Source: Candidatus Sulfopaludibacter sp. SbA3 (GTDB lineage Bacteria; Acidobacteriota; Terriglobia; Bryobacterales; Bryobacteraceae). From it: a stretch of DNA of 46,844 bases. The stretch spans positions 1-46,844 of the forward strand of contig CAMDED010000052.1 in assembly GCA_945893365.1 (NCBI GenBank). The letters run 5' to 3'. The notes below the pieces were generated by a model. The model made no database searches. It was not told where the DNA came from and worked only from the letters and a program-made list of their open reading frames with translations. Below are positions 33,603 through 41,492 of this stretch, piece after piece. Each line of letters starts with the position of its first letter. Within the stretch, counting starts at the first letter, position 1. A program made the position numbers and the translations under genes.

Positions 33603-34571
33603 CTATGAACATCGCGATTCGAGAATCCGGGCGCAGACGTCCGCGCCGTTTGTCTCCAAAGTTTCGACCGGCGCGGGCATCGCGAGCAACTTCCGCAAGT
33701 GGGGCGCCCAGTTCCCCGATTCAAAATCGGGCATGGGGATCTGCCTCGCCCTCAGGTACCGCGCGGCTGCCGCTTCCAGAACCGGCTCTTCACGAAAGGC
33801 CGTGCGCGGCGGATAAAGAATCGCGCTACCGTTAGCCGCGCATTCGCCGAGCGTCCCGTAGCCGAGCTTTGAAACCACGGCATCGCTCGCGCGGACGAGG
33901 TCCGGAAAATGCCCTCCATCGGGCTCGAGAAACTCGAACTCATCCGCGCCCGCATCGCGCGCCCGTTCGAGCGAACCGGCGTCGATGCCGCCGCGCATGG
34001 CAAGCAGCACTCGGGGACGCGAACCTCGTTCCACCGGCCGGCCAAGCCTTGCTACCAGGGGTACATCTCGAACTTCCTGGAACGCCTCCAGTCCGCCGGC
34101 GTGGCTGAACGGCAGGCGCAGATAGAGTTCCATCTTCGAGTATCCCGCCCGCACCAGCGGCTGCAAGTGAGCGTATTCCGGGCACTCTTCGAAATAGGGT
34201 TCGTAGATCCACTCCCAGGAGAAGTTGCCGATGCCGATGCAAGGGACCCCGGCCGCCTCCGCGATGTCGCCCGCAAGGTACGGAATATCCGCGACCGCCA
34301 GCGTGATCGCGTTCGAGCGGATGAACGCCGCTTCATCGGCGATTGTCCGTTCCCGCGCCTCGAACACGCGCGCCACGGCTTCGAGCGTAAGCCTGGGGCT
34401 GACTCGGAGCGCACTGCCGTCCTCGATTGCGCCCGAGTCGAAGTTCGCGGTTGACCGGACGTGGAGCCGCAACTCCGGGTGTATCGCCGCGAGCGCCCGG
34501 CGGATCTCGGCATTCCGGGTCGCATGTCCAAACCCATGCCCGCTTACGTAGAAAACGATTCCGCGGCTCAC
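33603..34571 (-). CDS. GT-B glycosyltransferase, arabinokinase-N-domain-like
   Basis: The 322-residue protein opens with IVFYVSGHGFGHATRNAEI, the glycine-rich N-terminus of GT-B glycosyltransferases of the MurG/UGT type. It is closest in feel to the N-terminal domain of plant L-arabinokinases. The C-terminal donor-side part contains FPDLVRASDAVVSKLGYGTL, then GECAANGSAILYPPRT, the usual nucleotide-sugar end. The substrate is unknown. GTG 34571 overlaps the stop of the NagA-like gene (GTGA), so the two are co-translated, which points to amino-sugar or sugar-phosphate chemistry. There is no kinase domain, in contrast to arabinokinases. Confidence 0.78.
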   Translation of the reverse strand: MSRGIVFYVSGHGFGHATRNAEIRRALAAIHPELRLHVRSTANFDSGAIEDGSALRVSPRLTLEAVARVFEARERTIADEAAFIRSNAITLAVADIPYLAGDIAEAAGVPCIGIGNFSWEWIYEPYFEECPEYAHLQPLVRAGYSKMELYLRLPFSHAGGLEAFQEVRDVPLVARLGRPVERGSRPRVLLAMRGGIDAGSLERARDAGADEFEFLEPDGGHFPDLVRASDAVVSKLGYGTLGECAANGSAILYPPRTAFREEPVLEAAAARYLRARQIPMPDFESGNWAPHLRKLLAMPAPVETLETNGADVCARILESRCS

Positions 34572-35701
34572 CCGAAGACTTTCTCGCCGTCGATCCAGGT
34601 CTCTTGAACACGGACCTGGCCATCGAAGTCGAACACCACGAAGTCGGCGCGCTCGCCCACGGCGAGGCCTTTCGTTCGCCCTGGAACCTGGCCCACACGC
34701 GCGGGGTTGATCGTCGCCATTCGCACTGCGTCCGCCAGCGCGACTTCGCCAAAGCGCACCAGGTTTGCGACGCCGTCGTCCATTCGCAGCGCCGAACCGG
34801 CGAGCTTATCCTGCCCCGCGAGCACTACCCGGTTATCGGGCGTCAGGTCCACTTCCTGCTCGCCCAGCCTGTAGCGGCCCGGCGCAGCGCCGGCGGGCGA
34901 ACTCGCGTCGGTCACCAGCACGGACCGCGCCACGGACTTCGCTCGAATAGCCGATTTCAGAAAACATGCCGGCAGATGGATACCGTCCGCGATGAAACTC
35001 GCCGAGAGCCCGTCCTCGGCAAGCTGATCCCAGATGTAGTTCGGATGCCGCCTCAGGATGCCGTGCGCCCCGTTGCCGAGGTGCGTCGAAAGCGTCGCCC
35101 CCGCACTCACCGCGGCTTTGATTTCATGCGCCTCCGCGTTCGTGTGGCCGATACTTACGGTTACGCCGTACGCCGTCACCGATTCAATGTAGCGCGTGAT
35201 CTTCGGCCACTCGGGCGCTACCGTCACGAGGCGGATGTGGCCCCGTGCCGCCTCCTGCCAGCGCAGGAACTCCTCGAGGTCCGGCTTCCTCACGCAGTGC
35301 TTCGGATGGGCGCCGCGCGGGCCGTCCTCGGCCGAAATATGCGGGCCTTCCACGTGGAAGCCGTCCATCGCCCGGCCTTCCGCCAACTCGTCCTTTGCGA
35401 TGGCCAGATTCCGCAACGCTCCCAGCATGTCGTGCGGCGAGCCGGTGATGACGGTAGGGTAGAAGCGCGTCACGCCCGTCGAGTAGATGTAGCGCACGGA
35501 TCTCGCGATCTCGTCGTGCGGCGTCATGGGCGAGTTGTAGTCAACCCCGGCAAAGCCGTTGACTTGAACGTCGACGAAGCCGGGGCACAGGTACGACTCG
35601 GCGGCGGATGCCGGTTGCGACACCTCCGCAATGTTCCGGTCGAAACGGACCTCGACCGCCGATCCAGTAAACACATCCTTGCCGCTTATTGTTTTATGCA
35701 C
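34568..35701 (-). CDS. nagA: N-acetylglucosamine-6-phosphate deacetylase-like amidohydrolase
   Basis: The 377-residue amidohydrolase has the NagA layout: an N-terminal beta domain, LCPGFVDVQVNGFAGVDYNS, the metal-ligand Glu in GFHVEGPHIS, a ligand His in VSIGHTNAEAH, a second in STHLGNGAHG, and the catalytic Asp in VLVTDASSP. NagA removes acetate from GlcNAc-6-phosphate during amino-sugar breakdown and wall recycling. The usual THLFNAM is replaced by THLGNG, which marks a divergent subgroup, so the exact substrate is uncertain. ATG 35701 precedes a normal start. The downstream glycosyltransferase overlaps by 4 bp; no nagB or nagE is nearby. Confidence 0.8.
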   Translation of the reverse strand: MHKTISGKDVFTGSAVEVRFDRNIAEVSQPASAAESYLCPGFVDVQVNGFAGVDYNSPMTPHDEIARSVRYIYSTGVTRFYPTVITGSPHDMLGALRNLAIAKDELAEGRAMDGFHVEGPHISAEDGPRGAHPKHCVRKPDLEEFLRWQEAARGHIRLVTVAPEWPKITRYIESVTAYGVTVSIGHTNAEAHEIKAAVSAGATLSTHLGNGAHGILRRHPNYIWDQLAEDGLSASFIADGIHLPACFLKSAIRAKSVARSVLVTDASSPAGAAPGRYRLGEQEVDLTPDNRVVLAGQDKLAGSALRMDDGVANLVRFGEVALADAVRMATINPARVGQVPGRTKGLAVGERADFVVFDFDGQVRVQETWIDGEKVFG

Positions 35702-35995
35702 AGGTTACTCACACGGGACCGCGATTAACTCTTTGAAATATCGGGAAATGAAATCTGTTGAAAAGCATCTTTTGGGTCTGGATATTCCCTGCGGAACGCG
35801 CTAAAACGGATAAGTCCATACGTTGAGGCGCGGCCCGAACGGCAAATCTCGGGGGAGGTGGCTGCATCGGGTCGCGCATCTTCGCTGGACCAACTACGCA
35901 GGACCAAGTACACCCCGTCACCAACACCGCCTCGTCATTCGCAAAGAGCATTCCCACCGAAAAGGCCGCACGCCGAGCCGCGTGAACGCGCCGTA
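35702..35995. other. Intergenic gap without a recognised gene
   Basis: Nearly 300 bp separate the NagA-like gene from the hairpin pair at 35996. A 62-codon minus-strand frame (35913-35725, ending FPDISKS) has no leader, motif or bias I can interpret. The region should hold the promoter of the NagA-like gene, but no convincing boxes stand out. Confidence 0.5.
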
Positions 35996-36035
35996 GGGCC
36001 TCTGACGAGGCCCTTGACAGGCCGGGAGGCCTGTC
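35996..36035. repeat. Second REP-like pair of hairpins
   Basis: GGGCCTC and GAGGCCC pair around TGAC (35996-36013). Two bases later GACAGGCC and GGCCTGTC pair around GGGA (36016-36035). The short flanks GTAGG and CCTAC could close both into a cruciform. The layout copies the pair at 33527-33567 with different sequence. Confidence 0.65.
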
Positions 36036-36081
36036 CTACATGGCGGCATCGATTCTTTCACAGGTTCTAAAGAGGCGCAGC

Positions 36082-37023
36082 CTAAACCGGAACCGGTTCC
36101 GCGGCTCCCACGAACGACAGCCAGCCGTACCGGTCCGCTTTTGCTCCGTTGACGATGGCAAAGAACTCCTTTTGGAGTTTCTCCGCAACCGGTCCGCGTT
36201 TTCCGTTTCCGATCTGAATCCGGTCGACCGAGCGGATGGGCGTTATTTCGGCCGCCGTGCCCGAGAAAAAAACCTCGTCGGCGATGTAGAGCATCTCGCG
36301 CGGCACAATGGTCTCGACCAGCGCAATGCCGAGATCCTGCGCAAGCTTGATCACACTGTCGCGCGTGATGCCCGGCAGCACGCTTGCGCCGAGCGGCGGC
36401 GTATGAATTTTGCCGTCGCGCACCACGAAGATGTTCTCGCCGGAGCCTTCGCTCACATAACCCGCCGTATCGAGCCCAATGCCTTCAGAGTATCCGTTGA
36501 GGATCGCTTCCATGCGGATGAGCTGCGAGTTCATGTAATTGGCGCCGGCTTTGGCGAGCGTCGGCAGCGTGTTCGGAGCGAGGCGGTTCCAGCTCGACAC
36601 GCAGACGTCGACGCCTTCCGCCAGCGCCTCGTCGCCGAGATACTTGCCCCATTCCCAGCAGGCGAGATAGACGTCGACCGGGTTGTTCATCGGGTTCACG
36701 CCGATATCTCCGTACGCCCGAAGCGCGATCGGGCGGATGTAGCAGGACGGAAGGCGGTTGACGCGGACGAGCTCCACCATGGCTGCGGCAAGCGTTTCGT
36801 TCGTGAACGGCATGTCCATCCGGTAGATTTTGGCCGAATCCGCCATGCGGCGCACATGCTCGTGCAACCGGAAAATCGCGGGGCCTTGGGGCGTCGCGTA
36901 GCATCGAATCCCCTCAAAGACAGAACTGCCATAACTGACCACATGCGAAAGGACGTGGATGGTTGCATCCTTCCAGGCAATGAAGCGGCCGTTATACCAG
37001 ATCTTTTCCGTAGGAGTTAACAT
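36082..37023 (-). CDS. ilvE: Branched-chain amino acid aminotransferase
   Basis: The 313-residue fold-type IV PLP enzyme transfers the amino group between glutamate and the oxo acids of Leu, Ile and Val. Visible landmarks are [33 protein letters not shown], the PLP-lysine Lys158 in [46 protein letters not shown] and [18 protein letters not shown]. All are typical of IlvE, and the length is normal. ATG 37023 has TATAAT 7 bp upstream and no Shine-Dalgarno, so its transcript may be leaderless. It is divergent from the M48 protease gene with 38 bp between. Confidence 0.95.
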   Translation of the reverse strand: MLTPTEKIWYNGRFIAWKDATIHVLSHVVSYGSSVFEGIRCYATPQGPAIFRLHEHVRRMADSAKIYRMDMPFTNETLAAAMVELVRVNRLPSCYIRPIALRAYGDIGVNPMNNPVDVYLACWEWGKYLGDEALAEGVDVCVSSWNRLAPNTLPTLAKAGANYMNSQLIRMEAILNGYSEGIGLDTAGYVSEGSGENIFVVRDGKIHTPPLGASVLPGITRDSVIKLAQDLGIALVETIVPREMLYIADEVFFSGTAAEITPIRSVDRIQIGNGKRGPVAEKLQKEFFAIVNGAKADRYGWLSFVGAAEPVPV

Positions 37024-37030
37024 GAAATTT

Positions 37031-37036
37031 ATTATA
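37031..37036 (-). promoter_or_regulatory. ilvE: Perfect -10 box just before ilvE
   Basis: TATAAT (minus strand, 37036-37031) ends 7 bp before the ilvE ATG. The position 17 bp further upstream (CGTGAA) is a poor -35. Transcription would begin at or next to the ATG. Confidence 0.5.
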
Positions 37037-37061
37037 ACTTGCCGATAGGAGAGTTCACGAG

Positions 37062-38453
37062 ATGCGACCGTGGATAAGACGGAGAACCCGGCGGAGGCTG
37101 GGAGCGTTCGCGCTGGCGCTGGCGGCGGGGAGCGTGGTGTACGCCGCGCGGAAGCCGGGGAGCGAGGTCAAGCCCGGATTCAACCTGTTCTCGAAACAGC
37201 AGGACGTGCAACTCGGCAAGGAGGCCGCGGCCGAGGTCAGGCGGCAGACGCACATCGTCGAGAACCGTGAATTGCAGAACTATATCGCGAAGATCGGCCG
37301 CAAGCTCTCCTCGCGGCCGGAGGCGGACCCGCAATCGTTCGAGTACGCATTCACGCTGGTGACGGACAAGAGCATCAACGCGTTTGCGCTGCCTGGCGGT
37401 CCCGCCTTCGTCCACACGGGCCTTCTCGACGCGGCCGAGAACGAAGGGCAACTCGCTGGAGTGCTGGGGCACGAGATCGCACACGTGGCGATGCGCCATG
37501 GCACGAACCAGGTTTCGAAAGCCAACCTGCTGCAGATTCCAGCGGCGCTTGCTTCGGGCGTCCTGGGTGGGGGCGGCGGGCTGGTTGGGCAGCTGGCGAA
37601 ACTCGGAATCGGGCTTGGCGCGAACTCGATCCTTCTAAAGTACTCGCGCGACGCCGAAAGCGACGCGGACGCGCTGGGCGCGCGCATCATGTCGGGCGCG
37701 GGCTACAACCCTATCGAGATGGCCAGGTTCTTCGAGAAGCTTGAAGCCGAAGGTGGACAACGCGGTCCGCAGTTCCTTTCGGACCATCCGAATCCGGGGA
37801 ACCGCGTCAAAGCAGTGGAAGAGGAGATCAGGTTTTTCCCGCGCAGAACGTACGACCCGGAGAACAGCGCGGAGTTCACGCGGATGAAGGCGTTGGTAGC
37901 GAAGCTGCCTGCGGCGCCAACTTCGCGGGCTGCGGGAAATGCCGGTCGGTCCGGTGCCGGCGTCATTGATCCGCCCTCGCGCACGGCGCGGACGTATCGC
38001 GCGAGTACCTACCAGATCGCTTATCCGGATAACTGGCAGGCATTCGGTGGAAGCGCCCAGGATTCGGTAACGATCGGGCCCAAACAGGGTATCGTCAGCG
38101 ACCAGAGCGGACAGGCGCAAGTGGGCTACGGCGCTGTCCTCAACTACTACACCCCGTCGCAGCGGCAGGATCTGGCGGGCTCGACCAACGAACTGATTCG
38201 AAACCTGCGCTCGACGAACCCGAACATGGTTATCGCGTCGCAGACCCAGCGCCGCGTGCGCGTCGGCGGCAGCAATGCGCTGGTGACGAACCTGGCGAGT
38301 GCATCGCCGTTTGGCGGAAAGGAGACTGATGTACTGGTGACGGTCGCACGCCCGGAGGGGCTTTTCTATATGATACTGGTAGCGCCGGAGCGCGAGTTTG
38401 CGGCGCTAAACGGGGTGTTCGACCAGATGCTGCAATCGATCCGGTTCCAATGA
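37062..38453 (+). CDS. M48-family zinc metalloprotease (BepA/LoiP-like)
   Basis: The 463-residue exported protease has a basic N-terminus and leader ([19 protein letters not shown]). The M48 domain spans about 45-265: [20 protein letters not shown], the zinc site HEIAH at 137-141, the third ligand Glu199 in [12 protein letters not shown], and [13 protein letters not shown] glycine/alanine-rich helix pair (160-190) fits membrane association. The C-terminal 150 residues form a separate domain of unknown function ([22 protein letters not shown]). Such proteases do quality control of outer-membrane proteins. AGGAGA lies 8 bp before ATG 37062. Its stop overlaps the LRR gene start (ATGA), so the protease and LRR proteins are coupled. 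Confidence 0.9.
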   Translation: MRPWIRRRTRRRLGAFALALAAGSVVYAARKPGSEVKPGFNLFSKQQDVQLGKEAAAEVRRQTHIVENRELQNYIAKIGRKLSSRPEADPQSFEYAFTLVTDKSINAFALPGGPAFVHTGLLDAAENEGQLAGVLGHEIAHVAMRHGTNQVSKANLLQIPAALASGVLGGGGGLVGQLAKLGIGLGANSILLKYSRDAESDADALGARIMSGAGYNPIEMARFFEKLEAEGGQRGPQFLSDHPNPGNRVKAVEEEIRFFPRRTYDPENSAEFTRMKALVAKLPAAPTSRAAGNAGRSGAGVIDPPSRTARTYRASTYQIAYPDNWQAFGGSAQDSVTIGPKQGIVSDQSGQAQVGYGAVLNYYTPSQRQDLAGSTNELIRNLRSTNPNMVIASQTQRRVRVGGSNALVTNLASASPFGGKETDVLVTVARPEGLFYMILVAPEREFAALNGVFDQMLQSIRFQ

Positions 38454-40435
38454 AAACGCTTGCGTCCCTTCTTGCCGCGCTGGCCACGGCCTTCGCCGCG
38501 CCCGCCGATCGCACGGTTGCCGAATGGACGCTCTACATGGGCGGGCAGGTAACGCTTGCGGGAAGTCGTCAACCCGTGCGCGACGTGGCGCAGCTTCCGG
38601 ACGGCGACTTTGAGCTTGAAACCGTGGACTGGGTTGGGATCAACGCCGATCCGCCGGATCTGGAACGCTTGAGCGGCCTGAAAAAGCTCAAACAGCTGCA
38701 CCTTCCGGGGCCGCTCTGGAGCCGCAATGCCGACGGCGGAAAGGATCTCAGCCGCGACCTGCGCTTTATCGCGCCCGTCACGACCCTCGAAGAGCTGACG
38801 TTCAGCTATCACTTTCTCGACAGTATCCGCTTCAAAGACGCGGGGTTGAAGGAGATCGCAAATCTGGTTGGGCTCCGCGAACTAGTGGTTCGGACAACGT
38901 CTGTGAAGGGACACGAGCTCTCGCCCTTCAAAGCCATGCGCGCGCTCGACGTGACGCTCTGCCCGTTCGACGACGAAGGGATGCGCAATCTCGAAGGCAT
39001 GACGCAGTTGCGGCGGCTGTGGATCGGCGACACGCGGATCACCGACGCGGGCCTCGCGAGGATTGCCGGCCTGACCGGTATCGAAGATCTCGATCTGCAT
39101 GGCACGCAGATCACCGATGCCGGGCTCGCAAGTCTGAAGACCCTGACGAAGCTGCGCAAGCTGAACCTGATGGGAGTCGAAATTACCGACGCGGGGCTCG
39201 AGAGCCTGCGCGGCATGCGCGATCTGGAAGAGCTGAACCTCTATCGCACGCGGATCACGAACGCGGGGCTGAGCCGGTTGAAACACCTGTCGCGCCTGGC
39301 CGAGGCGGATGTTCGGTACACCCGCGCGTCGCGGACCGGCGTCGATGCGCTTAGGGCGGCGTTGCCGAAAACGCGGGTGCTGTTTGTCGACTCCTCCGCG
39401 GCCGGAAAGAGTAAAATTCCTCAACCGGCCGGAAAAACGGATACCGACGTCGCCGCATGGGTGCGTGCGGCGGGCGGCAAGGTGCGCATGGAGAACGCGT
39501 ACGGGGAGCCGCGGGTGACGGAAATCTCGCTCGCCGCGACCGCCGTCACAGACGCCCAGGTGGAGACGCTCGCCGGACTCGCCGGACTGCGCAAGCTGAA
39601 CCTCGAAGCCACGGAAGTGGGCGATCTGGGCTTGCAGCAACTTGCCCGGTTGAGCGGACTGCGCGAGTTGAGTCTCAATAGCACGATGGTTTCGGACGCG
39701 GGTCTGGCGCATCTTGCGGGATTGAAGCAGCTTCGCGTCCTGCGGCTGGAGGAGACCTACATCGAAGGTCCGGGGCTTTCCAGTTTGACGGCATTGCCGG
39801 CTCTCGAAGCCCTGAGTCTGCTCGGTTCGCCGGTCACGAATGCGGGTTTGGAGGCGGTGGGCCGCATTAGGACGCTGAACCGGCTCTCGCTCGCTTATAC
39901 GGATTTCACCGACGAGGGTGTAGCGGCGCTTCGAGGACTCAGCCGCCTGGAAGATCTGGATTTGACGGGGACCGATATCGGAGACGCGGGTCTTGAATTG
40001 CTGAAGGGGCTCAGCTCGCTGCGCACGCTTGCCCTTCGCGACGCGCGCATAACGGATAAAGGCCTGACGGCGCTCGCGAGCCTACCGCGGCTAGCGGCGC
40101 TCGACCTGACGCGGACGCGCGTGACCGACGCGGGCGCCGAGGCGCTAGGGAAGTTGACGGGTCTCACCAGCTTGAAACTCGACTACGCGGAGTTGAACGA
40201 TAAGGCGTTCGAGCGCCTCGCGCCGCTCTCACAACTGACCGAACTGAGTCTCGACAGCACGCACCTCACCGACGCCGCCGCCCTGACGATCAAAGGCATG
40301 ACGCGTCTGAAGGAGCTGAACCTCTACCACACGCTTGTCACGGAAAAGGGATTCGCGGAATTGAAGGCGGCCCTGCCCGGCTGCCGGATCATTTGGGATG
40401 CGAAATCGCGGTTGCCGAACCGCAGGAGGAGTTAG
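38450..40435 (+). CDS. Secreted leucine-rich-repeat protein, two LRR arrays
   Basis: The 661-residue protein has a signal peptide ([18 protein letters not shown]) and two arrays of about 24-residue LRRs of the TDAGL type. Array one is at about 165-300 (LWIGDTRITDAGLARIAGL and following). Array two is at about 355-645 (RKLNLEATEVGDLGLQQLA to KELNLYHTLVTEKGF). A linker with RVLFVDSSAAGKSKIPQP and a short Ala/Gly hinge joins them. The repeats resemble the cysteine-containing/F-box-like LRRs common in planctomycetes and acidobacteria. They form curved binding surfaces; no enzyme domain is present. It overlaps the M48 stop by 4 bp and is followed after 3 bp by a second LRR gene. Confidence 0.88.
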   Translation: MKTLASLLAALATAFAAPADRTVAEWTLYMGGQVTLAGSRQPVRDVAQLPDGDFELETVDWVGINADPPDLERLSGLKKLKQLHLPGPLWSRNADGGKDLSRDLRFIAPVTTLEELTFSYHFLDSIRFKDAGLKEIANLVGLRELVVRTTSVKGHELSPFKAMRALDVTLCPFDDEGMRNLEGMTQLRRLWIGDTRITDAGLARIAGLTGIEDLDLHGTQITDAGLASLKTLTKLRKLNLMGVEITDAGLESLRGMRDLEELNLYRTRITNAGLSRLKHLSRLAEADVRYTRASRTGVDALRAALPKTRVLFVDSSAAGKSKIPQPAGKTDTDVAAWVRAAGGKVRMENAYGEPRVTEISLAATAVTDAQVETLAGLAGLRKLNLEATEVGDLGLQQLARLSGLRELSLNSTMVSDAGLAHLAGLKQLRVLRLEETYIEGPGLSSLTALPALEALSLLGSPVTNAGLEAVGRIRTLNRLSLAYTDFTDEGVAALRGLSRLEDLDLTGTDIGDAGLELLKGLSSLRTLALRDARITDKGLTALASLPRLAALDLTRTRVTDAGAEALGKLTGLTSLKLDYAELNDKAFERLAPLSQLTELSLDSTHLTDAAALTIKGMTRLKELNLYHTLVTEKGFAELKAALPGCRIIWDAKSRLPNRRRS

Positions 40436-40438
40436 CCG

Positions 40439-41431
40439 ATGAAACTTCAACTGTCGTTAGCGGGCGCGGGCATTGTTTTGGCTGGGCTTGCCTTAGCAGG
40501 GCTTGCCTTAGCGACCCCATCGGACGATGGCAGGATCGGCGCGAACTCCGCCGACTACGCGCATACCTGGATCACCGACGCCGATCTCGCGCCCGCCGGA
40601 CAGCTTGCCGAGCTCTGGAGAATCGATCTTTCTCACACGAAGATCACCGACCTCGGCCTTGAGCATCTCAAGAACCTCCAAAACGTCATCGATCTCAATT
40701 GTTTGTTTGCCGAGTACATCACCGAAGACGGCATCGCGCACCTGAGCGGATGGAAGAAGCTCGAGCGGCTGAATCTGCGCGGCACGAAAGTCACGAGCAA
40801 AGTATTCGATCACCTAGCGAAGCTCGCGGCGCTGCGGGTGCTCGACCTCAGCTCGAGCCAGATCGACGACGAAGGATTCGAGAATCTGGCCTCGCTTGGA
40901 AAGCTCGAAAGTCTGGCCATCGGAGCCAACCGCCTGAATGGATCGGCGCTGCCGTTTCTCAAACTGCTGCCGAACCTGAAGAAGCTCGACGTGAGCGGGA
41001 TTCAGCGGGTGGACTCGGGTTTGTGGGGGCTGGCGCTGACGGATTCGAATCTTGGACAATTGGGCGGCCTGACCCAACTGACGGAACTTGACTTGAGCGG
41101 CGCGAATCTGGCGGACCGCGGCGTCGACCGTCCCGGCCACCCCGAGGCAGAGCGCTCGGAATTGAAGGACCTGTCGAAACTGCGAGGCTTGGTGAATCTG
41201 AAGAAGCTCGACCTGAGCCGCACTCCAGTGACGGCCGGGACGCTTGAAACGATCGCGGCGCTTCCGAATCTTCAGGAACTGCGTCTCGGGTACGCGCCGA
41301 ACATCGACGACGCGGCGATTCCGGTGCTCATCTCGATGAAGAAGCTGGAAGTGGTGTATCTGGCCGGCACTCGCGTGACCGCCGAGGGGAAAGAGCGGCT
41401 GCGGGCGGAGAAGCGTTTCGCGGTGAGATGA
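40439..41431 (+). CDS. Secreted leucine-rich-repeat protein
   Basis: The 330-residue product has a signal peptide (residues 1-26, LAGLALAGLALA) and LRRs through its length: LWRIDLSHTKITDLGLEHLK, ERLNLRGTKVTSKVFDHLA, RVLDLSSSQIDDEGFENLA, KKLDLSRTPVTAGTLETIA and EVVYLAGTRVTAEGKERL. It is like the preceding LRR protein but shorter, with less uniform units. The gene starts 3 bp after the stop of the first LRR gene and closes the M48-LRR-LRR operon. The leader holds an exact tandem copy of GGGCTTGCCTTAGC (40486-40499, 40500-40513 approximately), a probable slip-strand duplication. Function unknown; a binding protein is likely. Confidence 0.87.
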   Translation: MKLQLSLAGAGIVLAGLALAGLALATPSDDGRIGANSADYAHTWITDADLAPAGQLAELWRIDLSHTKITDLGLEHLKNLQNVIDLNCLFAEYITEDGIAHLSGWKKLERLNLRGTKVTSKVFDHLAKLAALRVLDLSSSQIDDEGFENLASLGKLESLAIGANRLNGSALPFLKLLPNLKKLDVSGIQRVDSGLWGLALTDSNLGQLGGLTQLTELDLSGANLADRGVDRPGHPEAERSELKDLSKLRGLVNLKKLDLSRTPVTAGTLETIAALPNLQELRLGYAPNIDDAAIPVLISMKKLEVVYLAGTRVTAEGKERLRAEKRFAVR

Positions 41432-41469
41432 GCGACCGGCTGTTTCGCGGCGGTTCCACATGTACGCAC

Positions 41470-41492
41470 TCGCGGTTCCTACTTAACCGCGA
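41470..41492. terminator. Hairpin between convergent genes, possible terminator
   Basis: TCGCGGTT and AACCGCGA pair over 8 bp around CCTACTT between the LRR and NHL genes, whose stops face each other. The NHL stop codon lies in the loop. No T-run follows on either strand, so it would act only weakly as an intrinsic terminator. Confidence 0.3.

Noticed and set aside
35725-35913. 62-codon minus-strand frame upstream of the NagA-like gene
   Set aside because: No start context, leader, motif or clear codon bias.
41470-41492. Hairpin as a strong intrinsic terminator
   Set aside because: No U-tract on either strand and only 8 bp of stem, so it is kept only as a weak candidate.
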